This document shows positions 15,564 through 24,243 of a stretch of 64,000 nt of DNA, piece by piece. The notes under the pieces were generated by a model, which saw only the letters and a list, made by a program, of their open reading frames with translations, had not been told where the DNA came from and did not search any database. How positions within the stretch are numbered: the stretch's first letter is position 1; every line of letters starts with the position of its first letter. Where the stretch lies: NCBI GenBank assembly GCA_040768665.1, contig JAXGMN010000046.1, forward strand, positions 49,792 through 113,791, read 5' to 3'. Both the position numbers and the translations under genes were made by a program. Source of the DNA: JABWBD01 sp040768665. Lineage in GTDB: Bacteria > Planctomycetota > Planctomycetia > Pirellulales > Thermoguttaceae.

Positions 15564-17867
15564 CTAAACCATCGCGCCGCCGGTTGCCAGGCGCCGCTCG
15601 GGGCGGACGCGGCCGCAGTCTCCGAGTGGGCCGGGACTGAGTTGGTTCCAGACCGGGTGCTGTTCGAAAACTCGGACCGAGGGCTCGACCAGTTCGGCGC
15701 CGAACGCCCTCCAGAGACGACAGAGCTGGTTCCACGTGCTCTGGGCCATTCCTGCCTGCTGTTCGGTCAGGGTCCGCAGCGCACTGCCGTAATACTTGGC
15801 AGCCTGTGCTGCCCGGTCCGGGCGGTCGGTTGCCAGCATGGCTTCCCCTTCGCTGACGAAGACCCAGTAGAGCTCATCCTTGCCTTCGCCGATCCGCACC
15901 CGCTCGCAGATCGCCAGGACACTTTCGGCACATTCGATCGCCTCCGGATCGCGGCCCACCAGTCGCGCCAGCGTGGCGGCGTTGACGCCGGGGAAGTAGT
16001 TGCCGCTCAGCCGGAATGCCTCCTGATAGAATTCGTGCGCCCGCATGAAATACTGTTTTGCCGTCCCGTCGGGAAGGCCGGGCAGATTGTCGCGTTGCCA
16101 TTCGGAATCGCCCTCGTTCTTGAACGCCCGTCCGATGCGGGTCAGTGTCTCGAAGTCGCCGAAGACGAGGCACATCGCGTGGAGCGGCTCGATGACCTCG
16201 CGGGCTTCTTGCAGGCGTTTTCGCTCCGCCAGGATCAGGGCGTACTCCTGCAGAACGGGAACGGGGTGCTCGAAATCGATCCGGGCCCGCTCGATCGAGC
16301 GCAGCGCGCCCTCCGTATCGCCGGCTTCCCAGCGGCGGTGCGCGTGAAACAGCGGCACGCGATAGCTCGGAAACGGGCCCTCCGGAGCTGCAGGCTGAGT
16401 TTGCTGCTCATAGATGACCCTGCGCGCGGCCTGCAATCGGGCAGCCGCGGTTCCCGCCGAAATCAAGGCGCATTCCGACTGCTGCGCCTCGTAGTTGTTC
16501 CACTTGGCCGTGGCGAGGCCGTAGACGGCCAGGGCGAAGTCGTACTCCTCGCGCCACTGGCTGTGCCGGCCGGGCTGCTCGTATCCCAGCCAGAGCGCCG
16601 CCTCCTGCCGGATGCGGAGCAGTATGCGAACGGCGCGGTTGACTTTTTCGGACTCGGAATAGGTGAGACGTTCTCCCGGCGGCCTGCGCGCCTCGGCGTC
16701 CTGTCGGCCCAGGATGAGGTTTGTCCCCTCCGTCAGCAGCGATTCGAACTCGAACATGAACGCCATCCGGCGCGCCCGCTCCGCCCGGAACCGCTCCTCG
16801 TCGTCGAGTTTCTCCTGCGGCACGTTGTCACGCGGAGGTTGGTCGCCGCGGCGGTCGAGCAGAAGGCGGCGGGCCTCTTTGTCCTGGTAGAGCTTGGGCA
16901 GCAGCCGTGTCTTGAGCTCGACTTCCAGCTTGACGAAGTCCCACACGAGGACGTTCGTGGGAGACATATCGCCGTAGTCGTAAACCACCGGGAATTCGGC
17001 CTCTCCGCGGCGCACGCCCACGAGAACATTCCGCCCGTGCAGGTCGCCGTGCGAGCAGCCGATGAGCGTCGGCGGGACGTGTTGCGGCTGGGCATCCCAC
17101 AAAGCCCAGTGAACATAGTCGTAGGGATCGAGATAGACGGCCGGCTGGGTGCTGTCCGGCAAGTCGCGGCCGCATAAGAGCCAGACGGCGTCGCGACGGA
17201 GAACCGTTCGCCCTTCGACCTCGCTACGCTGCATCGGGTCGGCCGCGTCGCGACTCGACCACTTGGGAATCGCCTTCTCCAAGCGGCGGCGATAGAAGTC
17301 GGCGGCAACGGCGGGATTCGGGCGAGCCGTGCGGTAGAACCAGCGGTGCAAGTCGCCGTAGATCTGGCAGATTACCCGCTCGACCGAAGCGGGATCGGGC
17401 TTGTCGTCCAGCACGGCCCAGGTCGCAACATCTTCGAGGAACTCGGGGCTTTGCGTCTTCTGGTCCAGCCCGAACAGGATGTAGGCATTCTCATAGATGA
17501 CCGCGGCGCGCGGGCTGTCACCCTGTGGCGGCAAATTGATCTTCCGCACGCGGACGAAGATGCGGCTGCCAATGTACCGCGCGGCGGCGCAGTTCCGCCA
17601 CCCTTCGGCATCGCACCTCACGTCGGCGGCCGCTCCGAGCTTCACGATATGGCTGTCAAAGGCGTCTCCGGCTCGCACTTCGACACCCAGGACAACTTTC
17701 TGCTCCTGGTCGCCGCCGTAGCCCGCGAAGCAGTCGTAGACGGTGAGCTGGGGGACCGTTGCATTGCCAAATACCGCCTCCAGTTCTCGCTCGAACAACG
17801 GCCGAAGATCCTGCCGGACTTTCTGCTCCGCACGCCCCTCCCACCGCACAACCGATAATTGGCTCAT
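15564..17867 (-). CDS. APH-like kinase-fold protein with C-terminal TPR-S-like domain
   Basis: 767 residues from the ATG at 17867, chosen because GGGGAG lies 8 bases before it. The N-terminal half has kinase-fold marks of the aminoglycoside/choline kinase type: HIVKLG with a candidate ATP-binding Lys (76), catalytic loop HGDLHGRN (273-280), and VYDYGD (295-300) at the metal-binding position. A helical region follows. From about residue 520 there are TPR-type helices (AHRRWEAGDTEGALRSIERA), then NYFPGVNAATLARLVG and a D-YWVF-SEGEAML segment typical of TPR-S/MAP3K TRAF-binding-like domains, which are predicted sensors of nucleotide signals. The combination recalls the 'ternary complex associated' kinase-like proteins of NTP-dependent conflict systems. 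That assignment is from memory of the family and needs a profile search. Confidence 0.82.
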   Translation of the reverse strand: MSQLSVVRWEGRAEQKVRQDLRPLFERELEAVFGNATVPQLTVYDCFAGYGGDQEQKVVLGVEVRAGDAFDSHIVKLGAAADVRCDAEGWRNCAAARYIGSRIFVRVRKINLPPQGDSPRAAVIYENAYILFGLDQKTQSPEFLEDVATWAVLDDKPDPASVERVICQIYGDLHRWFYRTARPNPAVAADFYRRRLEKAIPKWSSRDAADPMQRSEVEGRTVLRRDAVWLLCGRDLPDSTQPAVYLDPYDYVHWALWDAQPQHVPPTLIGCSHGDLHGRNVLVGVRRGEAEFPVVYDYGDMSPTNVLVWDFVKLEVELKTRLLPKLYQDKEARRLLLDRRGDQPPRDNVPQEKLDDEERFRAERARRMAFMFEFESLLTEGTNLILGRQDAEARRPPGERLTYSESEKVNRAVRILLRIRQEAALWLGYEQPGRHSQWREEYDFALAVYGLATAKWNNYEAQQSECALISAGTAAARLQAARRVIYEQQTQPAAPEGPFPSYRVPLFHAHRRWEAGDTEGALRSIERARIDFEHPVPVLQEYALILAERKRLQEAREVIEPLHAMCLVFGDFETLTRIGRAFKNEGDSEWQRDNLPGLPDGTAKQYFMRAHEFYQEAFRLSGNYFPGVNAATLARLVGRDPEAIECAESVLAICERVRIGEGKDELYWVFVSEGEAMLATDRPDRAAQAAKYYGSALRTLTEQQAGMAQSTWNQLCRLWRAFGAELVEPSVRVFEQHPVWNQLSPGPLGDCGRVRPERRLATGGAMV

Positions 17868-17939
17868 GTCCGATACTCCCCGTGCTACCACACATCGGCC
17901 TCGACGGCGTTGGGCCGGAAGAAAAAACGCCCTAAGAAT

Positions 17940-18059
17940 GGCTTGCCCCCCTCCTGAAAGAGGCGCCGTTGCGTTTGATCATATCGTGTTGCCGGCGATG
18001 AGGCAAACCCGTCAAGCTCCCCCGCATTCCAGCATGATCCCCATCAGAACTCTTAGTCG
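17940..18059 (-). pseudogene. Deletion scar: junction of a second GHKL/AAA+ gene pair
   Basis: About 120 bp here align with 13754-13872, the junction where the GHKL gene ends and the AAA+ gene begins, at roughly 75% identity by eye. On the minus strand the scar codes VLMGIMLECGG then a stop (compare ELMGMVLECVGD and a stop) and then YDQTQRRLFQEG (compare YDPRRRRLFQEG). The AAA+ start codon is lost and the frame ends about 20 codons later. It is a remnant of a tandem or paralogous copy of the last two genes of the array. Confidence 0.8.
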
Positions 18060-18066
18060 AGGATGC

Positions 18067-19116
18067 TCAAGCATCATTGCTCGTGCGAAGCTTGCCGCTC
18101 ATCACTCCAATGGCCGTTTCCAACCGACGACGCAGGTCGTCCAGATCGTCGGTGTACTTGAGAATGCTTTGCGTTTGGAAGTCGAACGGCGCGGGCGGCA
18201 TCGAGCCATCCGCATTCGCACGCCGCAGGAGGATCGCAGGCTTGCGCGTAGCATGGATAAGCCCCAACTCATACATCACGTTGGGGCGATCACCCGTCGT
18301 GTCGGCAATGGCGAAGTAGCAGTGACTGATCCCGTCGCGAATGGCCGCGACCACGTCGCCCGTTGCCACGGATCGATCGGTGCGCCACGCCTGAAACCCG
18401 TGAACCGCCAGCGCCGGCGCGATCGCGTCGTCGAAAACGGGATCGCTGCTGGAGTGAAATCGCATGATCACAAAGCAGCCTTGCATGAACCCTTGCATCA
18501 GGCAGGCGTGGACGCGTCGGGCCAGGTCGCGAATTTGTGACTCGTTCAATTGAGCCAGCTTGATCTGTTCGAACTCGTCTGCTTCCGATTTCATCTGGAA
18601 CCAGCGATCGATATCTTCACGTTGGGCCTGCCATACCTTTTGCGAAGCGCCGCCAGCGAACGGCAACGGCAGGACGGGACGTTCAATCGCCAGCGCGACG
18701 TCGAGTACCGATTGGGTTCCCTTTTCGCCCTCCACGGTCACTACGACGTCTGCCGACGTGACCATACTGAAGCGGCGCGATTGCGGGTTCCGTTTTGCCA
18801 GCATGCGAATCCGGCCCTCCGTGAACCTGGCCGCCTTGCTCCAGTCCTGCTCGGAGTCGGGGAGGAACGTCTCGATACGCTCTTCCGGCGCAACTCCGCG
18901 CGAGTGAAGCACGGGCAGCATGCCGTCGATAATCATGCGGTCAGCCGTGACGGCGGCCGGATCGTCCGCACGCCCGGCCAGGCCGCCCGTGATTACCACC
19001 AGACCGTCTTCCCGGGCGAGCAAAGCCCCGAGTTCCCGCCACAGGAGCGCGGCATTCGGGGAAAGACGGCTGCCGCCGCTGACGAAGAGACGCCGCGGTC
19101 GAATCAGGTTGTTCAC
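18067..19116 (-). CDS. SLOG domain - TIR-like nucleotide-binding domain protein
   Basis: 349 residues from the GTG at 19116, which overlaps the TGA of the upstream gene (GTGA) and has GGAGGCGAG just before it, so the two are translationally coupled. Residues 8-155 are a SLOG (LOG/DprA-like Rossmann) domain: RLFVSGGSRLS, LVVITGGLAGRAD, and VTVEGEKGTQSV at the position of the PGGxGT loop, here lacking the two Gly. Residues 213-300 are a TIR-like domain: CFVIMRFHSS, FQAWRTDRS, YFAIADTTGDRPNVMYELGL with the signature Glu at 283. SLOG and TIR domains both handle NAD- or nucleotide-derived ligands in conflict systems. Here one protein carries both, suggesting a signal maker/sensor or an effector. 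The activity is inferred. Confidence 0.88.
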   Translation of the reverse strand: MNNLIRPRRLFVSGGSRLSPNAALLWRELGALLAREDGLVVITGGLAGRADDPAAVTADRMIIDGMLPVLHSRGVAPEERIETFLPDSEQDWSKAARFTEGRIRMLAKRNPQSRRFSMVTSADVVVTVEGEKGTQSVLDVALAIERPVLPLPFAGGASQKVWQAQREDIDRWFQMKSEADEFEQIKLAQLNESQIRDLARRVHACLMQGFMQGCFVIMRFHSSSDPVFDDAIAPALAVHGFQAWRTDRSVATGDVVAAIRDGISHCYFAIADTTGDRPNVMYELGLIHATRKPAILLRRANADGSMPPAPFDFQTQSILKYTDDLDDLRRRLETAIGVMSGKLRTSNDA

Positions 19117-21065
19117 GGTCTCGCCTCCTCTGGCCAGTACGGATTACAGCCGAGCTCGGCACAGATGTACCAGCACGTGGCTCCGAGGTGCGAACGGCGG
19201 TAATAGACCCAATCGCCCCACTCTTTCTGAAAGCCGGTGGTCAGGCCGTCGTGGCAGGCGGCAGGCATGGCACCAGGCGTGCCCGCCGCGCCACAGGCGG
19301 CGCGGAGCGCGGCAAGGGTTGCGTCGGCCGCGGGCTTGCGTCCCAGAAAGTGGAAGGCGAGTTGCATTTGTGCTGTGCCCTCCCACCAGACACCGTCGCG
19401 GTCGGGGTTGAAGTCGAAGCCGGTAACCTTGCAGCCCCGCGCGCAGCCGTCCACGCGACAATGCTTTGCGGCCCAGTCGACCGCCGCGGCGTAGCGGGCT
19501 GCATCGCGGAAAGCCAAAAGGGCCCAGGGCTGGATGTCCAGCGGGACGTTGTTGCGAACGATGGTACGGCCGTCGAGATCGGTGCCGGTCCAGAGATGAT
19601 TCGCCGCCGGGTTCCACATCCGCTCAACGAACCGGCGCGCGTGATCGGCGTGCTGCTGCCAGGTGGGATCCGCGGTAGCACGGCCCAGGCGTGTGAAGGC
19701 GACGTAGAGGTCGATGTTGTGCTCGGTCGATTTCCAGCGGGCCGTTTTCTGGCCGGTGGCGTCTTCCGCCGTCGGCTCCCAACCTTCCATGCCTCCGCAA
19801 TAGCCGCCGAGATCCTCGGAGCAGTGGGCATTTTCGACCACCCACCGGCCCAGCCGTGTGGCGGCTTTCAGGTAAGGCGAATCGGGGCGGTGGTCGGTCT
19901 TCTCCCAGTAGTTCAACAGCCCGATCATGGCCCAGGCGAGATTGCCGGAGTCGCTGCCGGCGGAGTACTTGTCTTCGTTCCATGACTCGGCAGCATCGTC
20001 CCACCAGCCGGGCAATCGGGCTGCGCCTTTGTCGCTGGGATCGGGCAGTTCGCCGCAGGCGTAGGCGTTGCGGAGACGGCCGTCGGTGAAGCGGCGGTCG
20101 TGGTTCTGGGCATAGACGATCGCATCGGCGAGGAGGCGAGCACGGCGGAGGTCGTCCTTGCTGCCGCGCGCGACGAAGGCCGACAGCGCCAAGGCGTTGT
20201 CGTAGAGGAAAGCGGTGTTGCGAAAGTAGCGGTCCGGCTCGCCGGGGCGTTGGGGCACGTAGCTGCGGATCCAACGCGGCTCGGCCAGCCGGACGGCCGT
20301 GCCGCGCGGGCCGAACTCGAAACGGATCTCGTCGAGGTAGAACACGCAGCCGCTGGGGTTCTGGTCCCGATTCGTCGCCCAACAAAACCCGCCGGTGACA
20401 TTCTTGAGATCCAGGCCCGTCAGGTCGATGGTGTACTGCTTCCACTGAGTGCCGAGCCTGACGACCCCTGTCGACACAGGCCCGAAGCTGTCGGGATGCG
20501 CTCCCTCGACCCCGCCGACTTTGAACTCCCCCTGTTCGCCGCCTTGTGCTCCGCGAGCCCAAAAGGTCAGCCGAACTCGTTCTTTCCGGTCGCTCGCGCA
20601 GCGGCTCAGGTCGTAGCCCGGCCGGTTGCCCCAGTTGCCGTCGGGCCACAGCCAATAGATGCCGACCCAGTACTGGCTGTCGATGCCCATCGGGTATGTG
20701 ATCTTGATGCATGTCGTGCCCCGGTACGGTTTCTCGGTGCATGCATCGTTGACAATCGTCTTGGCGATCTCCTTCGGAAGGTCGGCCAGGTCGCCCATCC
20801 ACCCGCCGGATGTGAAGTTCACCGCCCCCGAGTCACGGTCATCGTAGACGAAGAAGCAGGTGTGGAATTGGTCCATTTGCTGTGCCAGAAAGGCATAGGC
20901 AGCATTCCCATGACCGGCCCTCTCCATCGCCGCTCTTGCCGGCGACAGCGACTGGGCCTGGCCGGAGTTGCTCTGCGCGAATGTCCGGTGCACGCTGAGC
21001 CAGGCAACGAAGATCGCTCCGATGATCATGAAGGAGACGCAACTCGAACGATGGGGGCGGTGCAT
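19113..21065 (-). CDS. Membrane-anchored or exported six-hairpin (glycosidase-like) protein
   Basis: 650 residues; the ATG at 21065 lies 2 bases after the TIR-PFK stop, with GGGAGGAATAG inside the end of that gene. An N-terminal hydrophobic segment (SFMIIGAIFVAWLSVHRTFA, residues 11-30) is a signal peptide or anchor. Residues about 60-255 resemble a carbohydrate-binding-type beta-sandwich (FVYDDRDSGAVNFTSGGWMG, RVRLTFWARG, CVFYLDEIRFEF). Residues about 270-640 look like an alpha/alpha-toroid: FRNTAFLYDNALALSAFVAR, NEDKYSAGSDSGNLAWAM, EHNIDLYVAFTRLGR, VWWEGTAQMQLAF. Such folds are glycoside hydrolases or lyases. An exported carbohydrate-active protein sandwiched by coupled translation between two TIR genes is unexpected. 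No catalytic residues can be assigned with confidence. Confidence 0.85.
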   Translation of the reverse strand: MHRPHRSSCVSFMIIGAIFVAWLSVHRTFAQSNSGQAQSLSPARAAMERAGHGNAAYAFLAQQMDQFHTCFFVYDDRDSGAVNFTSGGWMGDLADLPKEIAKTIVNDACTEKPYRGTTCIKITYPMGIDSQYWVGIYWLWPDGNWGNRPGYDLSRCASDRKERVRLTFWARGAQGGEQGEFKVGGVEGAHPDSFGPVSTGVVRLGTQWKQYTIDLTGLDLKNVTGGFCWATNRDQNPSGCVFYLDEIRFEFGPRGTAVRLAEPRWIRSYVPQRPGEPDRYFRNTAFLYDNALALSAFVARGSKDDLRRARLLADAIVYAQNHDRRFTDGRLRNAYACGELPDPSDKGAARLPGWWDDAAESWNEDKYSAGSDSGNLAWAMIGLLNYWEKTDHRPDSPYLKAATRLGRWVVENAHCSEDLGGYCGGMEGWEPTAEDATGQKTARWKSTEHNIDLYVAFTRLGRATADPTWQQHADHARRFVERMWNPAANHLWTGTDLDGRTIVRNNVPLDIQPWALLAFRDAARYAAAVDWAAKHCRVDGCARGCKVTGFDFNPDRDGVWWEGTAQMQLAFHFLGRKPAADATLAALRAACGAAGTPGAMPAACHDGLTTGFQKEWGDWVYYRRSHLGATCWYICAELGCNPYWPEEARP

Positions 21066-21067
21066 GG

Positions 21068-23941
21068 CTATTCCTCCCCGCGATGAGCTGGTAATGCTGC
21101 TGTCGTACCGGGATCTCCCGTCGCACGTTCACCAAATACTTCACTCGTACCTGTTCTTGCCAGTACCGATTTCCAGAAGATCCCTTTGCGAGGAACCCGC
21201 TTTCGGCCCAGCACGACAAGTTGCAGCGGCACCAGCACGTACTCCGTCATCCATTGGCTGACCATGAAGTCCGTATACCCGGCCATGGCGTTGTCAACGG
21301 CCAAAACGCCAAGACGATGGCCAAAGATCACGTCGGAGACGCTCGGCGGAATGGCCCGCAAGAGATGGCGCGGTTCATTGGTGAACACGCGGAACTGTTT
21401 GCGGTATAGCATGAACTCCCTCACCGGAAGCCTGGCGGCAACTTCTTTTGCGTCGCGGACCTGGGCCTGCAGCACCCGGGACACGATTTTCAATCCTCCG
21501 GTGCGAAGTTCATCGGGAGTCTGGCCGTACACTCGGCCCGGTTCAGCATACGACAGACACTTACGAATGGCATTCGGAAAAGCTGCATCGAGGAGCAGTC
21601 GGTTTCGTTTATAGGTTAGCAATTGCGTTAGCCTGTCGCGTCTCGAACGTGTGTGTTCTTCAAATGCAATCAAGTCCTCGGGCGCTTGGTCCTCCTTCAG
21701 GCATTCGAGAATGTAAACCGCTTCGAACGGCACTGACACCCCGACGAGTTTTTCAATGCTCGTCCGTAACTGCTCGACGGAGTTCGGACGTTGCACGTCT
21801 TCGATGACATCGCGGAGGAGAGCTGCCTCGTCGTCCACCACCACGCCATTGCCCCCAAGAGCCACGTCCCTTAGCACCCGGTTCAGGTCACGGATCACCA
21901 ATGCCTGCAACTGCCCGTCATTCCACGGTTCGGTGGACAACTCGGCGACGGTTGTCAAAATACCTTGTACTTCGGGCTTTAACGCTTGCATAACCGTAGC
22001 ATAGAAACCTACCGGATCTTCCGCTGAAGCTTTGGCTATCGTGCAACAGAAGTTCTTCCAGTCGGTCAGATCGTCGCAGGTCAAGAACGATGAGCCAATA
22101 AACCGGCGGATTGCCTGTTTCTCACTTTCCTCCAATCCCACACTTGGGTCATCAAGATAGTCCTCGGCATCCAAGGGGATCGCGGTCTCTGCGAGAAGCA
22201 CCGTACCAAACGTGCGGCCCGGGCCCTTTTTTCCCCCCGGCAGCGATTCCACACCGGCCTTCTTTTGATTCTGATTGAATCGCCGGTGCAGACTGCGTTG
22301 AACGTGCTTCGAGAGATCTGCCAAGTAGAAGGGAACTTCCGGGATCAACGCCGCGTCACACTCCTCGGTAGCCAACGCCGCATGGCTGACCACGAACCCT
22401 GAATCGGATCCGAAAAGCTGAATCACACAGAGGCGAGGGTTGGACTTGACTTCGGTCTGAAGTTGCATGATGACTTGCTTGGCGCGTTCCACGGCGGAAA
22501 GGAAACCAAATGCCTGCCACACCCACAGTACATCGTTGTCCATTGTCTTGGGCACCGCTACCACGGACAGCTCTTCTGGTAGGTGGTGAGCATCGCTCGC
22601 GGGAAGGCGCGCGCGATGCCGCGCGGTGGTGTAGATAGCATGGGCGGCGCGCATCGAGCCATCGCCTCCAATCACGTACAGGATGTTGACTTTGTCGGTT
22701 TTCACAACGCGTTCAACGATCTGATTAAGTTGGCGCTGACGGCTCTTGGGATCTGCCACTTCCAACAGATCGTTGAATCGAGATGTGCCGACCACCGATC
22801 CTCCCTGGTCGCGCTGCTGTGCCGTGAGTTCATGAACCGAATCAGGAGTCAGGTCTTGGCAATTGCCGGAAAGAACACCCGCTAACCCGTCACGATACAG
22901 CACGATGCTCAAGTCGTCTCTGGCATTCTGCTCGATTCCTGCCGCCTCGGCCGCTCGTTGTGCATACAACGAGTGCCGTTCCACAATCCCGGCGACCACC
23001 GCGTTGATTCCCGGGGCGATCCCTCCCGAAACAACGATGCCGACCCGATGCTTCTCCGCGGGGTTGAACCAAAGACGCTTTCGGGGGCCCGCTTCGAGAA
23101 ACAAGAGCGACTTCCTTCCCAGACATGGCTGCGGTCCCTCTTCGTCTACCTCTCCTTCGTTGCCCTCTATTGCGAGTTGCCGTACACAGTGGTACTGGCT
23201 TCGGACGTCCACCAACACTTTTGCCTCATCGGGCCGGTAGCCTCCGATCTCTTCCTCTTGCACGGGATTGAGGGGCAGAGTCTTTCTCAACCGTGCATCC
23301 TCGCCGAGAACAGGCACGACCGGCCAGGCAGTCGGGCATCCTTGTTCCAGCCGCTTCTTGTGCAACAACAACCCGTCTCCGCTATAGTATTCGCCGATGA
23401 TCTTCTTTTCGTAATCGAATGGGTAACCGATCGGAAGGCCGTCATCTTCAATCCACTCGTCCAGCGGACCCTTCAAGATTTCCGTAATTCTCCTGGCGCA
23501 GCGTCGAGCCTCAGCTTCATGAGGAATTTCGCCGCTTCGGCTCTGTTGCACGTGCACGGTGTTGGCGGAGGCGGAGGCAAGCCATTGCGCGACGACTTGG
23601 TCCAGTGCCGGAACGTCCGCGGTAGGAGGCGAGTCGAGAATCTCGACCAGCGCCAGGCGTTTCAGGATTTCGGGTTTTGTGCGTTGGTAGATCTGCATCA
23701 CTTCCAAATGTTGAGTACCGCCCAGGCCGTTTCCCGGCGCGACCGGCCCCAAAAAACCTCGCGGGCCGAAAACCACGAACTTGTCGGCTCCGCGAATCTT
23801 CTGCACCAACAAGTGATCCCAGGTACTCAAGTGTCGGCTTTCGGCATAGCAATAGGAATCCCAGCTTTGTTTTCGTAAGTAATAGTTGACCCGATGTACA
23901 AACAGCTCGTCGTCGAACCGGTAAGAGATGAAGAGTTTCAT
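21068..23941 (-). CDS. TIR domain - 6-phosphofructokinase fusion protein
   Basis: 957 residues from the ATG at 23941. Residues 1 to about 125 are a TIR domain: MKLFISYRFDDELFVHRVNY, ADKFVVFGPRGFLG, and TQHLEVMQIY with a candidate catalytic Glu at 80. Residues about 297-935 are a full phosphofructokinase-family domain: GIVVSGGIAPGIN (301-313), YVIGGDGS (422-429), PKTMDND (464-470) with both loop Asps, GSDSGFVVSHAALAT where MGRxxG is expected (the Arg is Ser), LIPEVPF, and a C-terminal EPRHLLRAIPPSVSD plus HRLGVLAVDNAMAGY. Gly after GGD with Lys in PKT is the ATP-type pattern. The domain is far longer than a bacterial PFK (about 320-420), with roughly 300 extra residues between PEVPF and EPRHL. 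It heads the minus-strand array. Sugar-kinase activity, substrate and link to TIR NAD cleavage are unknown. Confidence 0.92.
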   Translation of the reverse strand: MKLFISYRFDDELFVHRVNYYLRKQSWDSYCYAESRHLSTWDHLLVQKIRGADKFVVFGPRGFLGPVAPGNGLGGTQHLEVMQIYQRTKPEILKRLALVEILDSPPTADVPALDQVVAQWLASASANTVHVQQSRSGEIPHEAEARRCARRITEILKGPLDEWIEDDGLPIGYPFDYEKKIIGEYYSGDGLLLHKKRLEQGCPTAWPVVPVLGEDARLRKTLPLNPVQEEEIGGYRPDEAKVLVDVRSQYHCVRQLAIEGNEGEVDEEGPQPCLGRKSLLFLEAGPRKRLWFNPAEKHRVGIVVSGGIAPGINAVVAGIVERHSLYAQRAAEAAGIEQNARDDLSIVLYRDGLAGVLSGNCQDLTPDSVHELTAQQRDQGGSVVGTSRFNDLLEVADPKSRQRQLNQIVERVVKTDKVNILYVIGGDGSMRAAHAIYTTARHRARLPASDAHHLPEELSVVAVPKTMDNDVLWVWQAFGFLSAVERAKQVIMQLQTEVKSNPRLCVIQLFGSDSGFVVSHAALATEECDAALIPEVPFYLADLSKHVQRSLHRRFNQNQKKAGVESLPGGKKGPGRTFGTVLLAETAIPLDAEDYLDDPSVGLEESEKQAIRRFIGSSFLTCDDLTDWKNFCCTIAKASAEDPVGFYATVMQALKPEVQGILTTVAELSTEPWNDGQLQALVIRDLNRVLRDVALGGNGVVVDDEAALLRDVIEDVQRPNSVEQLRTSIEKLVGVSVPFEAVYILECLKEDQAPEDLIAFEEHTRSRRDRLTQLLTYKRNRLLLDAAFPNAIRKCLSYAEPGRVYGQTPDELRTGGLKIVSRVLQAQVRDAKEVAARLPVREFMLYRKQFRVFTNEPRHLLRAIPPSVSDVIFGHRLGVLAVDNAMAGYTDFMVSQWMTEYVLVPLQLVVLGRKRVPRKGIFWKSVLARTGTSEVFGERATGDPGTTAALPAHRGEE

Positions 23942-24243
23942 GCACTAAGCTCCGTTGTGATTCGCCGTTGTTCTCCACGTGGGGCTGCAAGATCCCACGC
24001 TCAGCATGCAGTATACGACGCTCCTCTCCGGCCAAGGCAAAGCCGGAGAAAAGGAGCCGGCCCGGGTTTCGCAGTTCCGCGATTGCCAGCCAACATCACC
24101 CGTGCCTAATATGCTCCCCCGGGAGATAGCTGTCAAGCGGGGGGCTGCGGCGCTCCTCACGGCGGAGAGCGTCCAAGAATTCACTCCGGTGGACGGGGGT
24201 GTGGGCGGGCGCGTCAATCCCCAGGCGGACCTTCCTGCATCCC

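Noticed and set aside
13515..17177. 1220-codon plus-strand frame
   Set aside because: Antisense shadow across three real minus-strand genes (AAA+, GHKL, kinase/TPR-S). It has His/Arg/Gln-rich composition and no domain.
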